Positions 19,497 through 27,200 of a DNA stretch of 64,000 nucleotides are shown here, in pieces. Position 1 is the first letter of the stretch. Every line of letters starts with the position of its first letter. The notes beneath the pieces are model-generated. The model was not told the DNA's origin and did no database searches. It was given only the letters and a program-made list of their open reading frames with translations. The stretch comes from Magnetococcales bacterium (lineage in GTDB: Bacteria > Pseudomonadota > Magnetococcia > Magnetococcales > UBA8363). Location: NCBI GenBank assembly GCA_015232865.1, contig JADFYU010000010.1, positions 10,896 through 74,895 on the forward strand. Reading direction: 5' to 3'. Position numbers and translations under genes: made by a program.

Positions 19497-19523
19497 GGCC
19501 GGGGTTGCCGCCGCTGTTCTCGA

Positions 19524-20522
19524 TTAATCCCGCCACTCCAACGGCATTTCATTCATCAAAGCGGCCTGTTCTCGCAGGGATAACAGGTGTTCGTCCCAAT
19601 ATCGAGGTCCATTGAACCAAGGAAATGCACGAGGAAAAGCCGGATCGTTCCAACGTCGGGCTACCCAGGCGGCATAATGGATCATTCGCAGGGTGCGGAG
19701 GGGTTCAATAAGGTGTAGTTCACGGGGGTTGAAATCAGAAAACTGCTGATATCCACGCAATAAATGCGAGAGTTGCGTGGAGCGTTCCTGCCGATCACCG
19801 GAGAGACACATCCAGAGGTCTTGAATGGCCGGCCCGGTTCGAGCATCATCAAAATCGACAAAATGGGGGCCGAAATCGGTCCAGAGAATATTTCCGCTGT
19901 GGCAATCCCCATGCAGACGAATCGTTTCGACCGTTCCCGCCCGTTCAAAGCCGGACTCTATATTTTTAAGCAGATCTTCGGTCAAGGTTCGATAAGCGGT
20001 CTCCATCTCGACCGGGATGAAGCCACTCTCCAGCAAAAAATTCCGGGGTTCAATACCAAAACTCTGCACAGTCAGAGCTGGGCGGTGCTGGAACCGCAAA
20101 CGCCGGCCAACACCATGAATCCGCCCCAGAAATCGACCCAACTGGCTCAATGTTTCCAGGTTTTCCAGTTCCGGCGCCCGTCCACCTCGGCGGGGATAGA
20201 GGGAAAAGCGGAAGTTTTTATAGTTATACAGGGTTTGCCCCTGTTTATCGATCAAGGGAGGCACGGCGGGAATCTCCAGATTCGCCAACTCCTGACTGAA
20301 CGCGTGCTCCTCCCGAATCGCGGCATCACTCCATCTGTTTGGTCGATAAAACTTGACGATCAGCGGTTGCGCCTCTTCAATTCCAACCTGATAGACCCGG
20401 TTTTCATAACTGTTCAGGGCCAACTGTGAACCGTCACACAAAAAGCCAACACTCTCAACAGCATCGAGAATGGTATCGGGACCAAGATCCGCATAGGGCT
20501 GTGTTTCCTTAATTTCTGACAT
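19524..20522 (-). CDS. srkA: Stress response kinase of the SrkA/YihE family
   Basis: An aminoglycoside-phosphotransferase-fold kinase of 332 residues from the ATG at 20522; a GTG 24 bases upstream is possible and neither has a strong ribosome binding site. The nucleotide-binding Lys lies in PLIVKFYRPNRW, the catalytic loop is HGDCHSGNILW and the metal-binding motif is FVDFDDART. These match SrkA, a Thr/Ser kinase that protects E. coli from stress-induced death. It ends 27 bases from the stop of the giant repeat gene, so the two genes converge. Confidence 0.88.
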   Translation of the reverse strand: MSEIKETQPYADLGPDTILDAVESVGFLCDGSQLALNSYENRVYQVGIEEAQPLIVKFYRPNRWSDAAIREEHAFSQELANLEIPAVPPLIDKQGQTLYNYKNFRFSLYPRRGGRAPELENLETLSQLGRFLGRIHGVGRRLRFQHRPALTVQSFGIEPRNFLLESGFIPVEMETAYRTLTEDLLKNIESGFERAGTVETIRLHGDCHSGNILWTDFGPHFVDFDDARTGPAIQDLWMCLSGDRQERSTQLSHLLRGYQQFSDFNPRELHLIEPLRTLRMIHYAAWVARRWNDPAFPRAFPWFNGPRYWDEHLLSLREQAALMNEMPLEWRD

Positions 20523-20770
20523 AGTCGACTCTACCATCTTTGTCACTCGGATTAATCAGGGAAAAATATGATATTGCCCCACATGAGGACATTGAACAAC
20601 TTTACATCTTTGACCAGACCTGCCAAATTCCCCCCTTGGCTCTGGAAAAACAGGATAAAAAACCCAAGCTGAACGCCCCCCCCAACAGATACCGGAGTTG
20701 GGCCAAAGCGTGGATTTTCTAAAAATTTCCAATTGAGTATCGTCCCTTTAGAACGCTTTCGAAAGTAGAA

Positions 20771-21853
20771 ATGAGTAAACTGCAAACTTTTCCGCCTAAA
20801 CCCAAGCCGATCATAGGTTTCGCTCTGCTGCTGACTCTGCTGGTGGTGATCGGCTTTGCCTACACGATACCGCAATGGCTCCCACGGCCTTCTGCCCCCT
20901 CAATACCGGCCACAGCGTCCTCTCTTGCCCCCGTTTCAACAGCCCCTGCCGTTGTCAGCCCTTCTGCCGACGTTCCTATTTCTGCTCCGGTGCCTGCCAT
21001 AACCACAACGCCTGTCTCGGCGACCAAACCGGCGACAAGCAAAACCTCTTCTGTCCTTAGAGTGACTTCGTATACCGATCCGACGCCCCCAACCCTGGTG
21101 ACGGACCCGGAAGCTCTGCCTGACTTTGCCTCTATAACCGACATAAAACTAAAAAAACAGCGTTTCTTTCAGTTTATGTTGACCTTTATTGAGGATGAAA
21201 ACAAACGCCTGTCGGCCATTCGGCAACGACTGCTCACCCTCCAGGAGCAAAACCGCCATCAAGAGCCTTTAGAGCCAGCCGACGAGCAATGGTTGATCGA
21301 CCTCGGCAATACCTACAAAATTTCTCCACTGCGCAAGAGAGATAGAGATTCATTTTATACTATTCTGCTCAGACGAGTGGATCAACTTCCCCCGTCCATG
21401 GTCTTGGCACAGGCCGCCAATGAGTCGGCTTGGGGGCAATCCCGATTTGCCACCCAGGGAAACAACCTGTTTGGACAATGGTGCTACATTCCAGGCTGCG
21501 GTTTTGTCCCCCGCAAACGCTCTTCCGACCTCCTCCATGAGGTCAGCCGTTATACGTCGGTCCGACAATCCGTCAACGCTTATTTTTTAAATATCAACAC
21601 CCATCCCGCCTACGCCCCTCTGCGCCGATTGCGCAAGACTCTTCGCCAGAACAAGCCCTTTCTCAGCGGTCTGGAGCTAAGCCAGGAACTAACCCCCTAC
21701 TCCCAACGCGGCCACGACTATGTCAGCTCCATCCAATCCCTCATCAGATCCAACAAACTATCCCGTTTCGACTCCCCACCTCTTGACGGTAAACCCAATA
21801 AACCCAAATCCAACAAAAAAACCACCTCCCCCAGCCCAGCCTCTCCACCTTAA
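20771..21853 (+). CDS. Bax-like N-acetylglucosaminidase domain protein
   Basis: A 360-residue protein with one N-terminal membrane segment (IIGFALLLTLLVVIGFAYTI) and a Pro/Ala/Ser/Thr-rich linker (about residues 38-110). The C-terminal domain is of the glucosaminidase/Bax type: PPSMVLAQAANESAWGQSRF carries the catalytic Glu, followed by NNLFGQWCY and YTSVRQSVNAYFLNINTHPA. Such proteins are anchored in the inner membrane and cut peptidoglycan glycan strands in the periplasm. The C-terminus is Lys/Pro-rich. It converges with the nap-like operon. Confidence 0.88.
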   Translation: MSKLQTFPPKPKPIIGFALLLTLLVVIGFAYTIPQWLPRPSAPSIPATASSLAPVSTAPAVVSPSADVPISAPVPAITTTPVSATKPATSKTSSVLRVTSYTDPTPPTLVTDPEALPDFASITDIKLKKQRFFQFMLTFIEDENKRLSAIRQRLLTLQEQNRHQEPLEPADEQWLIDLGNTYKISPLRKRDRDSFYTILLRRVDQLPPSMVLAQAANESAWGQSRFATQGNNLFGQWCYIPGCGFVPRKRSSDLLHEVSRYTSVRQSVNAYFLNINTHPAYAPLRRLRKTLRQNKPFLSGLELSQELTPYSQRGHDYVSSIQSLIRSNKLSRFDSPPLDGKPNKPKSNKKTTSPSPASPP

Positions 21854-21854
21854 A

Positions 21855-21933
21855 CCTAAATTCGGCAGTTGGGCGCGCATTAATGGTGCAACATATTGGT
21901 TTACCAATTCGCCGGGTGAATCAACCTTTTAGG
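21855..21933. repeat. Shortened relative of the MITE
   Basis: The first 46 bases match the left arm of the 9915-10077 element, including the 19-base identity GGTGCAACATATTGGTTTA. The sequence then jumps to the inner part of the right arm (GGTGAATCAA) and ends TTTTAGG, so the ends are CCTAAA and TTTAGG. No flanking target duplication is seen (TTAAA left, AGCCT right). It looks like an internal-deletion derivative. It sits between two convergent genes, starting two bases after the Bax-like stop. Confidence 0.65.
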
Positions 21934-21982
21934 AGCCTGTTGCAAAATGGCACTCAGGTTCACCCAACCAATGACCGTTGGA

Positions 21983-22588
21983 TCAGCCGTTGTTGATTGG
22001 ATGATTCTGCCGGGGATAGACCTCTATGGCTTTGGGAGAGACGATACAGGCCAGGCGACAGAGGGCGCAGCCGGTGCAGTGGTTGGAATCGATTTTTGGT
22101 AATCGTCCCGCCATCAAGGTCAACGCTCCGGGGATGGGACAGGCCGGGAGGCAGGCACCGCACTCCGGTCCGGAAAAAGGCAGGCAGGTTTGGGTATTGA
22201 TGCGGATTTCGGCCAGTTTTGGCTGGGGCAAAAGGGGATCTTCGCTATCGGTTGGGATGAGCTCGGGCAGTTTGAGTGCCTCTGGCGTACAGGCGGCTAC
22301 ACAGGGCCAGCCATCACACATCAGACAGCCCTTGTTGGTCAAATCCATAGCCGGGGTGTTGACCACCTGCGCCCCCAGACGGGCAGAGAGCAAAAACAAG
22401 ACCTGAGGCTCACAGGCCAGCAGACATTTATCACAACGGGTGCAGGCAAGCAAAAAATCCAGCTCCCGCTTTGCAAATGGCGGACGAATCCAGCGGCTGG
22501 CCCGGCCCTCGGCCTGCCGATCCGCTGCATTGATGGCAGCCTTGGCCATATTTTTAATTCCCAACGTAAAAAAACCACGCCGCTCCAT
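21983..22588 (-). CDS. NapF-like ferredoxin with four [4Fe-4S] motifs
   Basis: A 201-residue protein starting MERRGFFTLGIKNMAK at 22588, 12 bases after AGGA. Four cysteine clusters follow: CTRCDKCLLACEP, CLMCDGWPCVAAC, CGACLPACP and CTGCALCRLAC. Like NapF it has an RR pair and no cleavable signal. NapF is a cytoplasmic iron-sulfur protein that assists maturation of NapA. It is the last gene of the operon, starting 76 bases after the large polyferredoxin gene, so it may help load the NapA-like enzyme encoded upstream. Confidence 0.8.
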   Translation of the reverse strand: MERRGFFTLGIKNMAKAAINAADRQAEGRASRWIRPPFAKRELDFLLACTRCDKCLLACEPQVLFLLSARLGAQVVNTPAMDLTNKGCLMCDGWPCVAACTPEALKLPELIPTDSEDPLLPQPKLAEIRINTQTCLPFSGPECGACLPACPIPGALTLMAGRLPKIDSNHCTGCALCRLACIVSPKAIEVYPRQNHPINNG

Positions 22589-22663
22589 GCTATCCCGTTC
22601 CTCCAAAACCTGGACTCGGCGGTTGTTCGCAGGCAATCGGCACCATCAACCGCCGAATCCTGA

Positions 22664-24217
22664 CTAAAAGCGCATGACCATATCCTGCGCCAACAGCCAG
22701 AGATTGAAACCGCTCATGGCGCCGATGAACAGCACGACCGGCCCGACCCCCAACCAACTCAAATCGCCACGACGATTTTTTAAAATAAGCAGTCCCAGCC
22801 AAAATCCCCACAACAGCAACCCGGATTGCAAGGCATACAAAACGCTCTCCGGGATTAAAAAACTGGTTGCCCGCCAATGTTTTTCGGCGGAACTCAATGG
22901 TAACAGCCCCGTCCCCATCGGGTTGAGCAATACCTGTAAAAATCCACTCCCTTCCCGAACCAGATGGCTCAAGTTGTGGGCGAGATGATAAGAGAAGGCT
23001 ACCGGCAACACCGAAAAGGAGAAGCTGGCAAAAAGGGTTTTAAAAGCCGCTGTTTGCGCCGAAAATCGACACACCAGACCAATGACCAGACCGTAGAATA
23101 GCACCGGAACCAACAGAGAAACCAGCAGGCCGATGGAAAAACTGAGCAATAGAGTTGACGAGTCGTCGATGAGACGAGCCAGAGCCGAGATCCACCCCTC
23201 CCAGAACGGCATCATGGTGACCCCATGAAAACTGGTCATCGCCATCAAACCCAACATGAACCAAGCCTCATCCCAATGGGGACGTGCAGAGGAGCGGGCT
23301 TCGACAGCCATGGAACGCAACTGCCAGGTGACGTTCTGTTCCGGGCAACTCAGAACGCAGGCTCCACAGGAGGTACAGTAGGTGTTTTGTGAAAATCGGC
23401 CCATGATCAGATGGGTCGGGCAGGGTTCGATCTCAGCGGTTCCGTGATAACACTCCAAGGTGTGGCAGGAGCGGCAGGTGGATTGATTCCGGGGACGCAG
23501 AGCCACGGGAGCCAATTGCGAATAGCAACCGACGCTGCGACCGATGGGACAGACATAGCGGCAAAAAGCCTTTCGTTCAAAAATGGCCAGAGAGGCGGTG
23601 GCCAGAACCACCATCACCAACGCCAGAGTCGCCGTCGCCACCGGATCGAGGGTAACCCCAAGCCCCAACTCCAACCAGGTCAGACCGACAAACAGGACAA
23701 AGGCAGGCCAGAGGGAGCGCATCCAACGAGGCGGCTTTCGGTTGAGGCTGGCCTCCTCATCGGCCCGTTTCCACAGTCGCTGCTTGACCATCCAACCGGC
23801 CAGAGTGTCCCACGGGCACAGCGCGCACCAGGCCGAACCTAAAAAAAAGACCGAGATGATCACCAGGGTCCACCAGATGGTCCAGGTCAAAACCGTCGCC
23901 AGATTTCGCTCCGGGATGGGATTGCCAAACAGACCGGCGGCGATGACCGTCAGAAAAATCAGGACGAAAACAATTTTGAGAGCGATCAAGACCGTTGGCG
24001 AAGCGGTCACTCTCTTTATAAAAGGACCGAGACCGGGCAGAAGAGTCAGATCGATATGAGGCAAGTTTTGTTGTTTCGGGGCCGAAAAAAAAATCATCCA
24101 AACCGCTGAAAAAAACATGCCCAGCAGAACCACCGCAATCCAAAACCCAGGCATGCCCGGATGAACCATGGCGGTAAACCCATCCGGCAGGCAAAAAGGC
24201 GGGACCGTTGGTATCAT
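22664..24217 (-). CDS. Polytopic membrane polyferredoxin (NosR/NapH-like, extended)
   Basis: A 517-residue protein with around ten or more hydrophobic segments. The N-terminal half follows the NapH/NosR plan: two CxxCP motifs on membrane loops (AWCALCPWDT and FCRYVCPIGR), then ferredoxin-type clusters (CRSCHTLECYHG...EPCP and CTSCGACVLSCPEQ). The C-terminal half (about residues 320-517) adds further membrane helices and a His-rich segment (SYHLAHNLSHLV) that could bind heme or a metal. The start overlaps the stop of the FixH-like gene by ATGA. Transfer of electrons between quinol and periplasmic or cytoplasmic carriers is likely. NapH proteins are about 290 residues, so the extra half is unusual. 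Confidence 0.75.
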   Translation of the reverse strand: MIPTVPPFCLPDGFTAMVHPGMPGFWIAVVLLGMFFSAVWMIFFSAPKQQNLPHIDLTLLPGLGPFIKRVTASPTVLIALKIVFVLIFLTVIAAGLFGNPIPERNLATVLTWTIWWTLVIISVFFLGSAWCALCPWDTLAGWMVKQRLWKRADEEASLNRKPPRWMRSLWPAFVLFVGLTWLELGLGVTLDPVATATLALVMVVLATASLAIFERKAFCRYVCPIGRSVGCYSQLAPVALRPRNQSTCRSCHTLECYHGTAEIEPCPTHLIMGRFSQNTYCTSCGACVLSCPEQNVTWQLRSMAVEARSSARPHWDEAWFMLGLMAMTSFHGVTMMPFWEGWISALARLIDDSSTLLLSFSIGLLVSLLVPVLFYGLVIGLVCRFSAQTAAFKTLFASFSFSVLPVAFSYHLAHNLSHLVREGSGFLQVLLNPMGTGLLPLSSAEKHWRATSFLIPESVLYALQSGLLLWGFWLGLLILKNRRGDLSWLGVGPVVLFIGAMSGFNLWLLAQDMVMRF

Positions 24218-24798
24218 GGTTTCTCTGATGAGTTCAAGATCTGCTGGCGACGTCTTTTCCGACGCAGTGCCAAACCGCCGACGATCAACAATAAAATTCC
24301 ACTGCTGTAAAGAATGGGATCTGCCTGACTGACATCACCGATGATGATTGGAAAATCGATGATGTACGGAGCGTTATCGGCGTCAAATGTGGCGGTAATG
24401 ATGTAGGAGCCATCCGAAGGAACGACAAAACCCTGACGAAAAATGTTATCGTCCGGTTTTTGCTGGCCCAGGTGATCGGAGTGGGTTTTACCATACAGAA
24501 CATCGTCACGAATGGTGAACGTCACCTCGCCCAGATAAGGCAGGCCCGAATCCAGATGGGTGGCGTACAGATTGACACGAGCCGGAACCCCCGGTTTTGG
24601 GAAGGCGGGAAAAATCATCATGGTGATAAAATAATCGCCCAACTGGCTCTCCACCTGAAGAGCAGGCGGGGTGTTGGAATCTTCATTCAGACTATAAGCC
24701 GGGCGACCCAAAACATGATGTGCCAGGGACGGGGCGGTCAAGCCCATCAGGACGACCCAAAACAGAGCCGTTTGACCAATCACTCTATTCCATTTCAT
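24214..24798 (-). CDS. FixH-like periplasmic-domain protein
   Basis: A 194-residue protein with an N-terminal signal peptide (TALFWVVLMGLTAPSLA), a beta-rich domain with the pattern of FixH/YtkA-type proteins (PAFPKPGVPARVNLYATHL, DGSYIITATFDADNAPY) and a C-terminal membrane helix followed by RRKRRRQQ, so the domain faces the periplasm. FixH helps assemble cbb3 oxidase with the polyferredoxin CcoG. Here the neighbour is also a polyferredoxin membrane protein, which suggests a joint role. The function assignment is inference from fold pattern and context. Confidence 0.6.
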   Translation of the reverse strand: MKWNRVIGQTALFWVVLMGLTAPSLAHHVLGRPAYSLNEDSNTPPALQVESQLGDYFITMMIFPAFPKPGVPARVNLYATHLDSGLPYLGEVTFTIRDDVLYGKTHSDHLGQQKPDDNIFRQGFVVPSDGSYIITATFDADNAPYIIDFPIIIGDVSQADPILYSSGILLLIVGGLALRRKRRRQQILNSSEKP

Positions 24799-24844
24799 GA
24801 CAAACTCGGTTCACTGTTCATAATTTCGGATTCGGCTCATGGAT

Positions 24845-25543
24845 TTAAAAAGGAACCATCCCGCCCGGCCCCTGTTTGGGACCGAGAGGACCGTGTTGGG
24901 TAGAATTGCTGCGAATAACCGTATGGTGAGGCTGGGCATCCGTGTTGACGATCGACAACGCCCGGCTGACGATTTTAATAGGCAGGCTGGGATGCGGACA
25001 GATTTCAACACACATTCCACAACCGACACAGCCCTTTTGTACCGTTGGCCGATAAAAATTGGCAAAAGCAAAATCGATACCGGTCTTTCCCAGCGGACAG
25101 ATGGGCACACAGGCACCACAGACACCACGATCCACCCACGGATAACAGGCGGTTCGATCGATCTGAGCAATCCCCATCCGCACCTCCTCACGAGGTGTTA
25201 CCACCAGTGCGTCCGTGGGACAGGCCGTCATGCAATCCCCGGATAGGGCGCAGGCCTTTTCGACGGGATTGATGTAGGGGGTGTTGACCTTGTTTCCCCC
25301 TTCCCGACTGTAAAATTGAATGGCATCCTGGGGGCAGACCTCTCCACAAAGGCCGCAACCGATACAGCGGGCTATGAATTCATCGTCGTCCAGGGGTGCA
25401 CCGGGTGGCCGCAATCGGGTCGATGGGTTGGCGGCATGACCCTCGGCTGGTGCCATCAGGCGTGCCACGCCATAGGGAATCCCGCCTCCAACCACCACCA
25501 CGCCACCCAGAGCCAACTGTTGAAGAAATCCTCTGCGTTTCAT
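24845..25543 (-). CDS. napG: NapG-like periplasmic ferredoxin
   Basis: A 232-residue protein starting MKRRGFLQQLALGG at 25543, with GGGAGA upstream; the start overlaps the stop of napH by ATGA. The RRGFL motif and following hydrophobic stretch form a twin-arginine signal. Cysteine clusters are CIGCGLCGEVCP, CALSGDCMTACP, CGACVPICP and CVGCGMCVEICP, the NapG pattern of four [4Fe-4S] centres. NapG with NapH forms a quinol dehydrogenase that can feed electrons to periplasmic nitrate reductase. Confidence 0.85.
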   Translation of the reverse strand: MKRRGFLQQLALGGVVVVGGGIPYGVARLMAPAEGHAANPSTRLRPPGAPLDDDEFIARCIGCGLCGEVCPQDAIQFYSREGGNKVNTPYINPVEKACALSGDCMTACPTDALVVTPREEVRMGIAQIDRTACYPWVDRGVCGACVPICPLGKTGIDFAFANFYRPTVQKGCVGCGMCVEICPHPSLPIKIVSRALSIVNTDAQPHHTVIRSNSTQHGPLGPKQGPGGMVPF

Positions 25544-26541
25544 CCGCGTATCTCCCTGGCTTCGGCCGTGGACTGAGATACCTTTTTCTGATAGGCCGGA
25601 CCGGCATGGCCCGGCCCCTGATCGGGACGGTCCGAAAAAGAGCGAACAAAGACCAAAGCCTGTTCGGGACACTCGGCTATGCAGGCCGTGCAGTTATTGC
25701 ACTCCATACCAAAGCCGTCTCGCATGGGGTCCAGGACAAACGGGCAGGCTTTATTACATTTTCCGCAATCGTTACACGACTCGACCAGCCGTTGGATTCG
25801 AACCATCCGGTATTGTCCGATCAACGTGTAGAGCGCCCCACCCGGACAGAGATAGCGACAGAATCCGTGTCGGGCCACCAACAGGTCAAACAACAGGGTA
25901 AAGACAAAAAAACCGGCCCCCGCCCCCAGAGCACCCGTGGTCACGATGTAATAGATCTCCCGCCCGACGATGGCCGGTGGATAGAGGGAAGAGAGAGCCA
26001 CCCAACTGGAAAAAGCCGAAATCAGCAGGCCAAATCCCAGAACGACATATTTTAGGCGACCATCAAACTTGCGATTGCGCCGCAGCGGAATACCGGACCG
26101 CTTGATCCATTCGGCCAGATGATCGGTTAGATCGTAGATCAGGCCGGCCGGGCAGATCCAGCCACAGTAGAATCGGCCCAGAACGACGGTCAGGGCAACG
26201 GGAATCAGCACCGAGAGAAACAGCCCCCAGTAAAAGCTTTTCGTGGCAAACAGATGTGCCAAAAAGGCCAGGGGGTCGCTCAGTTGCAGCCCGAAGAAGG
26301 TGGCGGACCAGGTGGTCCCCTTGATGGCGTTCAGATCGCGGGAGGGATCGGAGACGAACGGGTCGGTCAACCAGGCCATGAGGTCGTAAATCTCTTTTTC
26401 AGAATCGGCCAGAAGATCATAGGCATGGGCTGCGGTATAATTTTGATAGATATGAAAATAGGGCAGAAGTATCAACAGGGCAAAAACCAACAGCAGAACC
26501 AACCACCGCAATTTATTCAGGTTTTTCCAAATAGTCATCAC
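25540..26541 (-). CDS. napH: NapH-like quinol dehydrogenase membrane subunit
   Basis: A 333-residue membrane protein. About five hydrophobic segments alternate with the two NapH CxxxCP motifs (FYCGWICPAGL and FCRYLCPGGAL). The C-terminus carries two ferredoxin clusters (CNDCGKCNKACP and CNNCTACIAECP). NapH is thought to oxidise quinol and pass electrons to NapG. An extra periplasmic loop of about 70 residues (positions 35-105) follows the first helix and is longer than usual. It overlaps napG by four bases. Confidence 0.87.
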   Translation of the reverse strand: MMTIWKNLNKLRWLVLLLVFALLILLPYFHIYQNYTAAHAYDLLADSEKEIYDLMAWLTDPFVSDPSRDLNAIKGTTWSATFFGLQLSDPLAFLAHLFATKSFYWGLFLSVLIPVALTVVLGRFYCGWICPAGLIYDLTDHLAEWIKRSGIPLRRNRKFDGRLKYVVLGFGLLISAFSSWVALSSLYPPAIVGREIYYIVTTGALGAGAGFFVFTLLFDLLVARHGFCRYLCPGGALYTLIGQYRMVRIQRLVESCNDCGKCNKACPFVLDPMRDGFGMECNNCTACIAECPEQALVFVRSFSDRPDQGPGHAGPAYQKKVSQSTAEAREIRG

Positions 26542-26586
26542 TGATCGTTCATCCTTTACGCCGAAGGGTCATGAATATTCGACCTT

Positions 26587-27198
26587 TTACACAGAAGCCC
26601 CACGGTCATCGGGAACAACCCGGATAGCCTGGGGCATTTGAATACACGACCGTTCGCACAAGCCGCAGCCGACACACCCATCCAACACCTCCGGCTGCTC
26701 CAACATGCCCACCTGCAAAGCCACTTTAGGCAGTGGACAACTTCGATAACAGACGCCACAGGTCTTGCCCTGCCAGGAGAGGCAGATGCTTTCATCCACT
26801 CGCGCCCGGCCCATTTTGACCCCTGCCAGAATCGCATTCATCTCCCGCGGGATCGACTTGATGGCCCCGCTCGGACAGACATCGCCACATTTCATACAGA
26901 GGATGCAGCCCTGTTCTCGCGGAATCAAATACGGGGTATCCAGGGAGGACAAGCCGTTATCCAAGCCAAAATAGCGGATGGCTCGGTTGGGGCAGATCTC
27001 GCCACACTGACCACAACGGATGCACCGCTGCAAAAAATCGGCGGCGATTCCCGGCGGACGCAAAAACCGCTGTACCGCCCTTTTCTGGGTCGATACAGCG
27101 GCAACAGGCAACGAAACCAGGGAAGAGCCAACCAGAGCGCCCAAAGTGAGCAAAAAATGGCGCCGTTGCTGGCTGCTCTTCCCGATTTCATTCGACAT
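26587..27198 (-). CDS. Second NapG-like ferredoxin
   Basis: A 203-residue protein with a twin-arginine signal (QQRRHFLLTLGALVGSSLV) and four [4Fe-4S] motifs (CIRCGQCGEICP, CILCMKCGDVCP, CGVCYRSCP, CVGCGLCERSC). The start lies two bases after the NapA-like stop, so the two are tightly coupled. It resembles NapG more than NapF because of the export signal. Having two exported NapG-type proteins in one operon is unusual; this one may serve as the direct partner of the molybdoenzyme. Confidence 0.8.
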   Translation of the reverse strand: MSNEIGKSSQQRRHFLLTLGALVGSSLVSLPVAAVSTQKRAVQRFLRPPGIAADFLQRCIRCGQCGEICPNRAIRYFGLDNGLSSLDTPYLIPREQGCILCMKCGDVCPSGAIKSIPREMNAILAGVKMGRARVDESICLSWQGKTCGVCYRSCPLPKVALQVGMLEQPEVLDGCVGCGLCERSCIQMPQAIRVVPDDRGASV

Positions 27199-27200
27199 GG

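Noticed and set aside
21934..21982. Possible IS end (GAGCCTGTTGCAAAATGG) after the MITE relative
   Set aside because: It resembles ends of some IS5 or IS6 family elements, but no matching second end, transposase or target duplication is seen.
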